The translations under genes were made by a program, and so were the position numbers. A stretch of DNA of 64,000 nt from Lota lota (Eukaryota > Chordata > Actinopteri > Gadiformes > Lotidae). Location: positions 383,501-447,500 of the forward strand of contig JACYXH010000109.1 of assembly GCA_026745465.1 (NCBI GenBank), read 5' to 3'. Below the pieces are notes generated by a model. The model was given only the letters and a program-made list of their open reading frames with translations. It was not told where the DNA came from and made no database searches. Below, piece by piece: positions 13,661 to 26,465 of this stretch. Within the stretch, counting starts at the first letter, position 1, and the number at the start of each line of letters is the position of its first letter.

Positions 13661-14622
13661 TTATGTTGAATGATGATGAAATTATTAAAAGATTGTATTC
13701 CCAGCCTGTACAGTAGCAGATGTGTTGGCTGAGACAGTATGCAAACCTTTAGTTTAGGTCTGCTACTTTTACACAAAATGTAATATATGGTCAGACTTAT
13801 TTCTCTTTATCAGCATTCGTCACAACGTCTGCAAATGAGGTTCATTTTAAAAAGCACAATAGGCTTATGGCTATGAAGGCGTTCTTGGCAGATTTTACAC
13901 AATGAATAATGAATGAATATTGATGATGGATGAATTGCAAAACTTCAAATTGTTCCAAGTCATCACCAGCTTTTCATCAGCTACTGTTATGCAGATGGAG
14001 GTCTGTGTTTATTCCCTAAATCCCACTACTGTAGAAAATCCACAATATCTATTATTTTGGCTCTTGGTAACTAGATCACTACTAGTTTTAATCGAACACC
14101 GGACCGAAATAGAGCTGTAAACCATAATTAAGGTGTTTCATCCTAGACATATTAGACATATTTATACTGGATTAAAAGGTACGAACACTTTAAAACTGGA
14201 ATTTCTGTTAATTAGATCAAACACATTTGCAGCATTGATTGTTTTCTAAATAGCCTTAATCTAAAGCCACTGCAGCTTCACACATTAAGAATCTGTGTTC
14301 ACCACTGATAAATGATATCACTATGCCTTTCAAAAGCTCACAATAAAAAAACGACTGACTTAAAACAGAGTTGTATTCCTCGAGAACATATGTACAAGGA
14401 TATCGGAAAATCGGAAAAACAAACCAGCCCGCACGTGGTTTTCAGTTGGGGAGAGATGTTGTACTTCAGAGGACTCCAGGTGTCCTCCCGGTGCCCTTGT
14501 GGATCGGACCAGCGTGTGACCAGATAAAGACCAGAGACACAGTTCACTCTGGACGCCCATAATAAACCCCCCCGTCGCCCTGATGAATGAGTCCCACCCG
14601 AAGCGGAGTTCAGGAAAAGCAC
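13661..14622. other. intergenic, nothing recognised
   Basis: Unique AT-rich sequence. A minus-strand open frame at 14338-14865 is long but only its 14623-14682 part looks like an exon. Confidence 0.5.
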
Positions 14623-14682
14623 CTTCCAACCCCACTGCTGAGGAGTCTCCCAGCAGCTCCTGGTGGATGCTCTTCTTCTGTA
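14623..14682 (-). CDS. coding-like exon, unidentified gene
   Basis: Acceptor TTGTCAG, then QKKSIHQELLGDSSAVGLE with strongly coding codon choice, donor GTGCTT, phase 1 out. Joining to 6045-6151 keeps the frame. No family recognised. Confidence 0.33.
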
Positions 14683-15198
14683 CTGACAACAAACAAGCAC
14701 GCTATAGCCATGACAACAGATGTTCCTCGGCAGCATCAACATGGGAAAGCCTTGTTTTGTTCTCATAAATGACACTTTTGACCCATTTTTTTTCAACTTT
14801 ACATTTATGTAGTAATTATGCATTAAGAAAAAAACAAAGGAATATAAACTGCCAGCTATAGTCACCCAGTAGGGATTAACCTCTGTCAGCCTTTCATGGC
14901 AGTTACACAGCTATTTTCTCAGGGAGGATTAAACAGAATTCCTCTGAATAAAAACACATCACGTCCATAAATTACCGTTTGACACTTTTAGCACACACAG
15001 TAGCACACACACACACACATACACAGGTGCATGCACAATAACACACACAGACACACACACACACCTTGGGGAGTAATTAACAGCTAAACCGTGGTACCTT
15101 TTTTCCATTTCACATTCTACACACAGACAACAGACTCCCCCCCCCCCCCCCCCCCCCCACACACACACAAACACACTCCCACACACAAACACACTCCC

Positions 15199-15233
<35 letters not shown>

Positions 15234-17346
15234 CACACACACATGCACACACACACATACTTTAAACGAATAAAAATGTATCCTGGAACATAAGAAAAGA
15301 CTGTCGATACATAGACCCACACAGCCTCATGCAAGCACGACACTCATCTCCATATAAAGTACAAAGTGAGCGCGTTCTCTGTGAAAAGGTCAATTTTCCA
15401 CCACCTAAGCAGCTGTACTTCTGCAGGTCTCCGGGCTGCAGTAGAAGTCAAACCTCCGACTGCTCTCCGGGGCCGCACCCAACCCCAGTGATGGGAACGG
15501 TTGACACAAATTGTTAAAGTAACTACGGCAGCACCGCTAAATGCATTGTGGTTAAGAAGGCCGCTATGGCTCTCGGATAAGGTCATCCAATAACCTCATC
15601 CAATCTACACATTCTGCTTTAAAGTGTGCCGGTTGCCGAGGTGTGTAAAGTGCACAGTGTCTATAAACGAGGCATTGGCTTCTGTTTCATCGCGCACGCA
15701 TCGTCTCGTGTGTCGCATGTGTTCCCATCAGGGCCCAGGGCCTCTCCCAGGGCCCAGGGCCCTGCCCACAACGGGGGGGTGGGGGGGGGGGGGGGGGTTG
15801 TTGGCCCAGGGCCCAGGGCCCTGCCCACAACCACCACTGTATTCCGTCCTTGCATTCGAGGGGCCGCAGTAAGAACAACCATGATCATGTCCCAGACGAT
15901 GTGTACCACTCACTGGCCCCTTCACAGCCGACCACACCCAGTTTGTCCACCAGAAAACCCCAATTCTGGGACTGGCACGGTATTTCAGAGGCCTGGGGGC
16001 AGGGCATCGCCACGGCCAGGACGTGTGGACGATGGGGTCCATGCCACTCGCCTCCTAAGAAGAGGAAAGGCACTGCCACTGCTGCTCCCGGGAACCTCTT
16101 TCCCCCCCCCCCCCCCCCCCCCCGAGGCGATGGGAGTCTTGCCTGTAAAACATGGAGTATAGCAGTGTTTAGGGTGGGCTCCGTGGGTTCCACCCCTCCC
16201 CCCCTCCCCCAGCCGGGAGCATCCCCCTGGGCAGAGTGTCTGCTGGACATTTCCGCAGCATTGACATTGTCAATGTCGTTCAGCGTTTCCCTTTCAATTT
16301 GTCCGTAACTTTCCTGGCACGGGGATACACTGTAACTCTCTGGGCACTTGGCTTTTAACTACTTTGCCATGTCAACGCACAAAGCAGCGTACTTGGAAGT
16401 TGAATCTGGCTGTTTTACTCGAAGTGCAAATCATTGTGCTAGATTAATGAGCCATGCGCTGTACTCAGGACCTCTCAGTTCTGATATGCTGTCTGGAGCC
16501 AATGAAGCACGCTAACTGACAGCAGGGACTCTCCGGTTCGTACTGTAACTCATAGGATCATTTGCTGTTTCTTCTAACCTCTGTTAGTGGACCAATTGCG
16601 ATGTTAGAACAGCAGTTTCAGTGATACTATTCTTATTTATAAGCATATTCTTATTGTAATTGGACAATCAATCTAAAAGCCTGTTGTCCTTTTTAACTAC
16701 TTTTTAGTTGCAATTTTGTATCCAAATATGACATGCTGTGCCAATTTGTCAGAATTATAGATTTGACATTTGTAAAAGTTCTTATAATTAATCCTTCTGA
16801 GACCACAGCCTACAGCAAACCTCGGAAAATTAGAAGCCTTCAAATGATTAAATAAAACGCAGAATGCTGTTGAAAAGTTAACGTTTGGAGAACGACATAA
16901 CGCTTGTCATTATTTATTCATTGTCGTTGCATTTCAAAGTTGCATGTACAACTCAAAGTTGTCCATTGAGAGTGACGTGTGAATAATAAAAGTGTAAGAA
17001 GTAGTTAAAGAATAATAAAAGACAATATTCACAAAAAGAGGAAGTCACACTTATACATCAATGTGTTTGGGGGGGGGGGGGGGGGGGGGGTGGGACCTCC
17101 CCTAAACCCCCTCCTCCCTCCAGGCTGCAGAATGCCACCAACGCCTCCCAGTCGCAACCATATGTTGAGAGGCTGGGGGCTGTCTCTCCTCCCCCCCACA
17201 GCTATCAGACACCCCCCACTTTCACCCCCCCCCCCCCCCCCCCCGAAACAGATTACCGTGGGCTATCTCCGCTAGCTCCAGATTCCTGGAGGTATGTTTG
17301 TTGCCTTCTAAGTGAATCCTTTCTGTGATCCCTGCAGGACATGGGA

Positions 17347-17381
<35 letters not shown>

Positions 17382-18480
17382 ACCCATCACCACATCCACC
17401 ACATCCACCACACAGGATCATCTGAGCACACACACACACACACACACACACCTCCCTTGCTCGTGAACGCTATCAGTTAGATGGAGAGATGAGACAGGCC
17501 TAGAGAGACATGGGAAAGATGTGTGGACAGGACAGACACTTCCTGTCGCGAGCGCCCACCAATCCATTAGCCAACATACTCCCCATCCCCTTTCCTACCC
17601 TCTGTCTTCACAGCTGTGTGGCAAGTCCAAAAACAAGCTTGTTTCCTAGGGCGCTAAACCGAATCTTACCTGGACCTGGTCTTTTGCCGCAGTCTAATCC
17701 CACAAAAACACACACAGGCACACACTCACAGGCACACACACACACACACACACACCTCCCACACCCAGGAAACAATTTTATAGGCGAACAAAGAAACATT
17801 TCCTGAAATATTGCATACATTTTTTTTTTTTACCTATGATGTCCCTTCACGTTCTGTTCTCAGTTTTCCGCCTGTGCCTCTCCTCTCTCACAGCATATTG
17901 CAGTGTAAATATATACTTATTGTAATGTATTCGGGTGTTTTTTATTTCAATCTCCATATATAACAGAGTTCTGGCTGGGTGGTGTCTGGAAGGGACAGCA
18001 CTGTGACCCCTTCGAGCAGATAAAATACACAACCTGTTTATTGTTTACACAGCCCCAACAGTCAACCCCCCCCCCGCCCCCCCCCCCCCCCCCCCCCCCC
18101 CCGGAGAGAAATTATGTTTAAGATTGCAACAAAAGAAAGAAAGAAAAGAAAAGAAATCCAGCACAGTCAGCTCATTTTTATGTACGTGACCTCAAGTTCT
18201 GTCCGTGGCGTCTCTCGGATAATGCCAGCCCCAACTCAGACTGACAGCATGTCCCCTGTCCTCCGACCATCAGTGTATGAGGACAGCATAGAAGCCCTCC
18301 TGCTCCTTATCAATTTGCTCTTCCCTCTGCTGAGGAGAAATAAAAAGCACATCTCTTGCTGGCTTTGCAGTCCTGTCACTCACACGTTTTCGTCTCATGA
18401 ATCGCCTGGCAGCAAACATACGCTCCGTTGCCAGGTGATGAAGCGCGAAAAGTGCCTCAGTTGACGATCATGTATCCCTC
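14683..18480. other. intergenic, microsatellites and poly-C/G runs
   Basis: CA arrays at 15000-15064 and 15159-15258, homopolymer C or G runs at 15138-15158, 15774-15797, 16101-16122, 17069-17090, 17226-17244, 17350-17381 and 18066-18102. No exon-like segment recognised. Confidence 0.6.
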
Positions 18481-18765
18481 ACTCTCTCTCCCTCCCTCCC
18501 TCTCACTCTCCCTCCCTCTCGCTCTCCCTCCCTCTCTCTCTCCCTCCCTCTCTCTCTCTCTCGCTCTCTCTCTCCCTCTCTCTCCCTCCCTCTAGCTCTC
18601 TCTCTGTCACTCTCTCTCTCTCCCTCTCTCTCTCCCTCCCTCTCGCTTTCTCTCTGTCACTCTTTCTCACTTTCTCTCTCTCTCTTTTCTCCCTCCATAT
18701 ATCTCTGTCTCTCTCTTCCTCTCTTTCTCTTCCACCCTCACTCTCTTCCTCTGTCACTCTCATGT
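18481..18765 (+). repeat. CT/CCCT-rich low-complexity tract
   Basis: About 285 bp of TCTC and CCCT units, almost purely pyrimidine on the plus strand. Confidence 0.9.
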
Positions 18766-18842
18766 TTGCTTCCTGTCACAAAAAAACTAAACAGATCAGG
18801 AGGGGAGGGGAAAAAGTTGTTGCCATGACAGAATAGCTGCTG

Positions 18843-19290
18843 ATGGAGGCAAGAGGGTCAGCAGTGAGGTGGAGCATGGAGGGTGTGGGGGGTGGAGAGG
18901 AAGGGGGTGGGGGGTGGATGGAGGGTGTGGGGGGTGTGGGGGGTGGAGAGGAAGGGGGTGGGGGGGTGGATGGAGGGTGTGGGGGGTGGAGAGGAAGGGG
19001 GTGTTGGGGGGGTGGATGGAGGGTGTGGGGGGTGGAGAGGAAGGGGGTGTGGGGGGCTGGATAGAGGGTGTGGGGGGTGGAGAGGAAGTGGGTGTGGGGG
19101 GTGGATGGAGGGGAAGGGGGGGTGGATGGAGGGGAAGGGGGTGGATGTAGGGGGAGGGGAGGTGGGGGGTGGATGAAGGGGGGTGGGGGGGTGGATGGAG
19201 GGGAAGGGGGTGGATAGAGGGGGAGGGGGGGTGGGGGTGGATGGAGGGGAAGAGGGGGGTGGCGGGTGGATGGAGGGGAAGGGGTGGGGG
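18843..19290 (+). repeat. GGGTGT/GGAGAGGAAG minisatellite
   Basis: Units of about 23-37 bp built from GGGTGTGGGGGGTGGAGAGG and GATGGAGG, almost C-free on the plus strand and G-quadruplex-prone. Confidence 0.85.
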
Positions 19291-19825
19291 GGATGATTGC
19301 AGAGTCATCTGTCAAGCACAGTGATTTACTCGGACAAGGGCTCTGATTCTTTCTGGAACCATTAGACGGACGGGCATCTCTGACAACTGATATCACCACA
19401 CATGTCCCCGAAGACACACACACACAAAAGAAAAGGATCAGCAGAGCAGGCGGCCAGCAAAAGACAGCAGGATAAACAGACAAGTAAAAGAGGGATAAAC
19501 AGACAGGTAAACAAAACTAGTTGACAGACACACATGAAGATTGACAGAGAAAGAAAAACATGCTTACTGGGCAAATGGACCAGAGTGCTGGCAGACAGGC
19601 AGACAGGCAGGGAGGTGGGCAGGTAGAGAGGTAGGCAGGTAGACGAATAGGCTTATTCAGTAGCCAGACAGTAATACTCCTGGCAGCCATACTGTATATT
19701 ATTTTGTTGTGTTGTGCTTTTTGTCACGTCCATCTGCTACAGCAGAGATGATGATAAATGGACCCCCTCCCCCCCCCCATACTGTGGGGGGAGAGATAGA
19801 GAATATAGTATGTAAGAGATGAAGG

Positions 19826-19828
<3 letters not shown>

Positions 19829-19861
<33 letters not shown>

Positions 19862-20007
19862 CGCGCACAAAAGCACATACACACACACACTCACATCATA
19901 TTTTTTGGCTGAGTAAACTACTAGTAATTATGTTATTGTAAATACATTAAATAGCTCCTCATCCATAAATACAGTTTCAATATTATTAACAACACACATG
20001 TCTCTGA

Positions 20008-20081
<74 letters not shown>

Positions 20082-20229
20082 TCTCATCTGTGCCCCTGCC
20101 AGTCGCCTTCTTCTTGCCCTCCCCGTGTTCAGGATGTCCTTGTAATGCTTCATCCACGCTGCGGGCCTCAGCATGTGGAGACTGAAGAGGGCAAAGCAGC
20201 CACGGCCTTCCTGTCAGGCAAGCCACACA

Positions 20230-20281
<52 letters not shown>
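19829..20281. repeat. CA and TG arrays
   Basis: (CA)n 19829-19855, (TG)n about 20010-20080 and (CA)n about 20222-20281. The last two flank the coding-like segment 20118-20210 and are complementary to each other. Confidence 0.85.
20118..20210 (-). CDS. coding-like exon, unidentified gene
   Basis: Acceptor CCTGACAG, 31 codons starting EGRGCFALFSLHMLRPAAWM, and a possible GC donor (GCAAGA). It lies between two CA/TG arrays. A second frame is also open, which weakens the call. Confidence 0.25.
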
Positions 20282-20283
<2 letters not shown>

Positions 20284-20340
20284 TCCAAGTATGACCCACG
20301 GATGAGGTAGTAATATCGACATGATCAACAATGCAAAGAC

Positions 20341-20570
20341 CATCTACTACACGCCACCTAGGTGACTTTCCTCGGGCTCCTCCAAACGAATGGACACAGG
20401 GTGGTGATGTTGAAAGACCGGTTTATTGGAAAGGTTGAGTAGGATGACAGACAGCTGGTGCTGCCATGCGGGAGAGCTCTCCCTGAGTGTGTGTGGTGAT
20501 GGCTGGTTTAACCTGTGCACAGGTGAGGCTGCTTAAACCAGCCATCATCCACACACACTCCCACTACACC
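20341..20570 (-). mobile_element. dispersed hairpin repeat, copy 1 (short)
   Basis: Reverse-complement copy of the elements at 55041 and 62851: the CACCTAGGTGACTTTCCTCG end, an AATAAACC segment (as GGTTTATTGG) and the self-complementary TGGCTGGTTTAA / TTAAACCAGCCA arms. It lacks the middle segment of the other copies. Confidence 0.75.
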
Positions 20571-23500
20571 GTTCGCGTGAACCGTTCACGTCTACGTTAC
20601 CTTTTACATTTAGCGGACTTTCTTCACAGCGATCAGGTTGAAAACGATCCAAGAACCACCAGACGACCACCATTGCAGCAAGCAGCCGGGTTGCCACACT
20701 CAACAGATCAGGAGGGGTGCATAACAGCATAACAGCTGTAGCAAGAATGTCATTTGTATTTGTATTATTTTAATAGTGAGTTCTTCTTCCCACCCTCACT
20801 TCGGGGTCGCTTTGGATACAAGTGTCTGCTAATTGCGTACGTGTTAACGTGAGTGTCGAAAGAAGTCCAAATGAAGCTTGTAAATGCACCTGACAGTACA
20901 TTGTCAGCAAGTACCAGCGTTGACTTGTGCGGAGGATGTTTTCTGCTCATTGTGATTCCTTTTCCCCTGGTTTCATGTTTCATGAAACAGCCTCTTAACA
21001 TAACCGAGGAAAACAGGCCGGGAGAGGTCAGGCAATAGTGAGCGCAGGGATATGAAAACATAAATAATGAACCTACATTTCAATATCTGTATGCCTATGT
21101 GTCTCTAAATATGTGGGACTGTGTGTGCGTGCGTGCGTGCATGCGTGTGTGTTCCTGTGAGTCCAATCTCACCTCATTTGCCCGTATCCATCTCACCTCA
21201 GTCTGACATGGCCTCCCATCGGACTCCCAACGAAAAGCTCTGCACCTGCGTCACGCTCCACACACACGAGTCACTAATGTGTAGCCACTCCATTTCCTCT
21301 GCGCTTGGGACACACAATCCATAATGTCATGCGTCCACAAGGCAAAGTTGTATGGTTTGCATTGAGCTTTTGTACCTGAAGTTAGTACGTAGCTCCTTTA
21401 TGATTCCACAAGGTAGCTCCCTCAGGAGCTAATGTCACTCATTAAATATTTCTTTGTTAATTGGTTGAATGTACACACCTGTCACTTTGGCTATTTAGCA
21501 TGTTGGTTCCCATGCTAAGGTTTCACATGTCTTGGGCTTTTAAATAATCACCACCTGAAGGGTTTTGATAAATGTCCTGTAAATCATATCTTAAAATAAT
21601 CTTAAAATAATAATAATAATCTTTAAACAAATAAGTAAACCATTTCTATTTTTTTTTTATCGTTTACATATCAAGATTTCTTGACTTCAAACCAAGCTGT
21701 AAGGCATGATGATATGAATAGCTTATTAATAACCAGCATGCTGGGCACGCTGTAACATAGAATGCACCCGCTTACAAGGAGCATTATGTGGCCCTCCTAG
21801 CCTCTTTATGTTGTGTGTTTATGTTATATCGTCTCCTACATTGTTATAGTGACACAAAAATGACGACGGTTCGTTTTTTAATCGTAAGTAATTGTTACAT
21901 ACTTTTATCTATGTCTTATTCTTGGCAAGAAAACAAGGACTGTTAGTGTAGCCAAACAAGATGGACCAAGAGACAAACAGAGCGCAGAGACGGAGCGTAA
22001 CAAAAGATCCAGGCGGCGAGAAAGATGTCGGGAAACAGACAGAGGTGCAACGGGCCATACAGGAAGGTCAAACTTACGTTAATGTTCCTCTTCGATTGAC
22101 AGTGAGCATTTCCTCTGCAGATTGTGGTATTTGGTTGCTGCGTGCAGCTGATAAAGCTTTGGAAGAGAACGTTCTTTGCTCCATTCTAGTCGACGGCACC
22201 CAGCCTTGGAGCCGGTGCTTTAGTGAAGCAGCCACGGTAATATGTGTCCAACGTGTTTCGCTGTGTCTCATTGCCGACATGGCTGCAACGCTTTTAAGAT
22301 TGTCTGAGTGAGAAACATTTTTTTTAAATAGCCAAGACAAAGTGAAGGGTAGATCCATGTGAAACAATAACTGATAAGAAAAAAACAACTAAAGAAATAA
22401 CCTAAAACATAAAAATAATAAAATAATGAACTAAAATAACCTAAAATCCAGATGTAGTGAGTGTGGTGGGAAAGGCGAGGTGGACATCGCGGCTGCGTTT
22501 TAAGGAGAGTCCCTCGTGTCGCTGGGCTCCATTGCTGGCGGCTAACGTTTAGCTCGTCTGTGAGAGGCCGGGTGCTTGCAGTCAGCCCACAGCAGGCGCC
22601 TTGTGCAAGCAGCCATGACAGCCCCGGCACCTCTTCAGGCTTAGCATGTATTCAATCCCCTTTTCTCATTCAATTCTGTGCGGGTAATCATTCGATTTGA
22701 AGAGGAAAATCCACTCGCCACCAGGAAGCGTCCGTCAGGGGGCTTTTTGCTCGGCTTAGTGCAGAGAGGACAGAAGCGTTTCATGACTTTGTGACTTCAG
22801 GCCGCTCACAAATAAAGAACTCATAATGACTTTAGAGAAGCGCTTGAGCGCCGCCCGACGAACCGAATCCAAGTGACCGTTTGTAGAGGGGCCCCAGCGG
22901 GGGCCTAATAGCGACTTGATTGGATGAAAAGACGCCACTTATGCAAAGCAGTGCCAACAATAATAAAGGGCCATTAATGATGTAATGACGATAAATTGAC
23001 TGATAAATTGAGCTTCAGTATTGCTAAGTGACTGAACAATAAAGCAGCACATGCCGGGCAATGCGTTCCGTGTGCAAAGACAACGATGACAAACTAGGCA
23101 ACTGTAAATGATGGATGATTCTCAGGGGGGTATGACTGTCGCTCGTGACTTTGGGGGGAGGGGGGTGGGGGGGGGGAGAGAAGAGAAAACAAAATCTGCA
23201 TAAGCAAATGTCCCCGGTGTTTGGAGCAAATCATCAAGTTTTGTTTGAGTCTGACAACAACAGATGCATCTAACAAGTTCAAGGTCACTCAAATACAACA
23301 CCAATGATAACACAGAGACAAACGTTTTGCTTTCTTCGTCATCAACGTTTGCAGTTGTACAGAGAAGCGAGTCTGTCGGGGACGGACAGGTGTCCTTGGA
23401 GAAATTCCAGTACTCAGGCAGGATGGCCAGCTGCCACCGATAGAAGCAGAGAGTCCCCAGGCATGACTCCCTTTTGACTTTTACTTTTCTTCTGCATTCT

Positions 23501-23796
23501 GACAAATTCATGCCTGATGAGCAGACGAAATTCAACTCGTGAATGTTTCATCGTCATCGTCCGTCGCAGCCCAAAATAAATTATAATCAATTGCTAGCTT
23601 GGGCTAGAGGCAACGTGATTGTTTTGCTACCATGTGATCCACATGAAACGTCATGTTGACGCTAAAGATCATCCATTTATCATACAGCATGGGTCCAGAA
23701 TAACAATTTACCGCAAATCTGTTTTAAACTATGATGAGTTGTTGATGAAAAGTAATGATAATCAATCATAGTAATGACGATCGTCATTACAAAGAA
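20571..23796. other. intergenic, no gene supported
   Basis: Unique sequence. A plus-strand frame (21961-22311, 116 codons) and a minus-strand frame (23122-23535, 137 codons) are open but match nothing I know and lack splice context. Confidence 0.45.
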
Positions 23797-24185
23797 ATGG
23801 TGGTGGTGGTGGTGGTGGTGGTGGTGATGGTGGTGGTGGTGGTGATGGTGGTGGTGGTGATAGTGGTGGTGGTGGTGGTGGTGGTGGTGGTGGTGGTGAT
23901 GGTGGTGATGGTGATGGTGGTGGTGGTGGTGGTGGTGATGGTGGTGGTGATGGTGGTGGTGGTGGTGGTGGTTGTGATGGTGGTGGGTGTGGTTGTGATG
24001 GTGTTGGGTGTGGTTGTGATGACGGTAGTAGTGATGGTGGTGATGGTGGTGGTGGTGGTGGTGGTGATGGTGGTGGTGGTGGTGATGGTGGTGGGTGTGG
24101 TTGTGATGGTGGTGGGTGTGGTTGTGATGGTGGTGGGTGTGGTTGTGACGACGGTAGTAGTGATGGTGGGGTGGTAGTGGTGGTT
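23797..24185 (+). repeat. GGT/GAT trinucleotide array
   Basis: About 390 bp of GGTGGTGAT units with GGGTGTGGTTGT interruptions. It is open in several frames on both strands only because of its 3-bp period. Confidence 0.9.
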
Positions 24186-24711
24186 ATGACGGTTGCGGTG
24201 GCAGCTGAAGGAGGAAGCAGTAGGAGGAAGAGCCGGGTCAGATCCGCAGGCCACACTACAAGTCATTCCCTCATCATTTAGCACGTGCTCTGTACTCTGA
24301 GTCACACATCATAGACGTCGTGAAAGGGAAGAAAAGCGTTTAAAAGCATGTAAGCAGAAGTAGTCATTTCTGCAGTAAGAAATGCAGTGGTTTTCTTCTT
24401 CATATTCTCTTAGCACCTCTCGGTATTATTGATGGGAATTCCCCTGGATGTTTCGCTGCACTGTAATAGCATTAGAGACTTTCTGCAACAGCAGCCATGT
24501 CCGTTTGAATGGTGGCTTAAAAAACGCACACAGGCTCAGTGATGACTGCGTGGGCGGGTGGACCGGGGGGGCTGTTTGAGGGATCGGGTCTGGGTGGGCT
24601 GGTGTGCTATTCCTGGTTTTCCCTCACGGCCGGGAGCCAGGCTGCATCCTGGCCTGAAGGGGGGATTTTCTCCCGGCTTGACGTGTGCTTGGCTGGTGGC
24701 CCACTGTGGGG

Positions 24712-24784
24712 GAGGACACACTGAGTGTGTCCTCCCTCTGGGCTCACTGAGAACCCAGAGAGAAGACACACTGAGTGTGTCTTC
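24712..24784. repeat. three consecutive hairpins
   Basis: GAGGACACACT-G-AGTGTGTCCTC (24712-24734), CTCTGGG...CCCAGAG (24736-24760) and GAAGACACACT-G-AGTGTGTCTTC (24762-24784). The outer two are perfect 11-bp-arm palindromes. Confidence 0.85.
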
Positions 24785-24846
24785 TGTCCCCTCAGAGGGT
24801 TTCACAGCACTCCGTTTGGGGACGAGAGTTAGCAGACGCTAACACT

Positions 24847-24847
<1 letters not shown>

Positions 24848-24885
<38 letters not shown>

Positions 24886-24952
24886 GCGTCCAGATTGGCC
24901 CACGACAGACGCGCGCACACACACGTCCCCACACACACACACACACACACAT
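24848..24952 (+). repeat. compound CA array
   Basis: CA repeats broken by a GC-rich segment with GTGCGCGCGT. Confidence 0.85.
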
Positions 24953-24976
24953 ACACATTCATTTGACCATGGATAT

Positions 24977-25023
24977 GCTCTGTTCTGTTTGGACAGACAC
25001 TGTGTCTGACCAAACAGAAGAGC
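24977..25023. repeat. near-palindrome, about 23-bp arms
   Basis: GCTCTGTTCTGTTTGGACAG meets TGTGTCTGACCAAACAGAAG plus AGC with no spacer and very few mismatches. Confidence 0.8.
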
Positions 25024-25876
25024 CTGCTGGGAGGACAGGCTGTGACCATCTAACCGTCAGCGAATTTCAGTGTGGAGGAGAACTCCAGCAAGGTTACGAC
25101 AGTGTCGTCATTAATGCTCTAAAAGTGGTAAAAAGGATGGTTTAATGAAAGGGAGAGTGACTCTCTCTCTGTCGAAATGGTTCTTTGAAAGTCTCCGATT
25201 TCTGAAAGTAATTTGACGTGGGGAAAAAAAGAATGATATATAACATCAAATACATGCAAAAATATCAGGGAGTACGTCGCCCCCGGGTGTATTAAAGTAG
25301 GCAAGGGCACTTTATCAGCCACTCATAGACATATTTAGCACTTCCTCTTTGTGCTTCTAGATGAGATGAGAGTGCTGACTCAGCAGACTCGGGAAGGGTT
25401 TGGGGACCGCGTCTATTGTCTTTGATTGGGCCTACATGAAGCAAGGCATTGACGCGTGAAGGGTTCCATACAGAAGCCTTGGTGCTGTGGTTCAGCTTCC
25501 CTGCAGCGGTGCCATTTCTCTCACCTACCTGTACCTATGGGGAGGGGGGAGGGGGGGGGGGGGGGTTAAGGGTGGCCACGATGTGTACTTCCATCCACCT
25601 CATAAGCAGATTTGTTTGCTTATAAGATATGGAAATACGCATTTGTGCTTGTTATTAAGCATGTGGTCAACGCTTTCATTTCTTCATTCCAGCCTCGTAC
25701 AACGCGAAACGTGAACGAATGCTATCGCTATTCCATTCCGAATGTTGAGCTCTGCTAGGGTGAACAGCATCCCCATTGGGAACTGCCGCATTGAAATTAA
25801 GTTGATGAGTGTGACACAACCTTGCGAGGCACATCAGCCCCACTAGCGTCATCACATCGACTAAACATCTGAAGGA

Positions 25877-25907
<31 letters not shown>

Positions 25908-26135
25908 ACACTATCTACTAGGGAGACTTGTGCCTTGCGGCAAGACAAGATCTTAAGGAGAAGCTTTACGAATCACGTTTCCGTCCAGCCTTGCACCGGA
26001 CCCTGTGTGTATGGGAGACGCAGTGCAGAGATACAGCAGAGTTCTCGTCAAAGAGCCCGTGTCACGGCTGTCTGCCTGTAACACTCCTTGAGACTGTCCT
26101 CCCATAGGTATTACCAGTTAGCCTGCCTCTGTCTG

Positions 26136-26281
26136 ACACACACACGCAGACACACACGCAGACACACACACACACACACACACATAAAAACACATACACA
26201 CACACGCAGACACACACACACATGCACACACACACAGACACACACGCACACACACACACACAGACAGACACACACACGCAG

Positions 26282-26312
<31 letters not shown>

Positions 26313-26465
26313 TGCACAGACACACACACACATAAAAACACATACACACACACACGCAGACACACACACACATGCACACACAGACACACACACACACAGA
26401 CACATAAAAACACATACACACACAAACACACACACACACACACACACAGAGACACACACACACAC
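26136..26465 (+). repeat. compound CA/CAGA array
   Basis: 330 bp of CA with CAGACA, CATAAAAACACA and CGCAGA variants in a higher-order pattern. Confidence 0.9.

Noticed and set aside
21961-22311. 116-codon plus-strand frame starting MDQETN
   Set aside because: Single open frame without splice sites, conserved motif or codon bias that I can recognise.
23122-23535. 137-codon minus-strand frame
   Set aside because: Part looks coding-like, but no acceptor or donor bounds it and it runs into poly-purine sequence.
23755-24305. Val-, Pro- and Thr-rich frames of 140-172 codons
   Set aside because: All three are readings of the GGT/GAT array.
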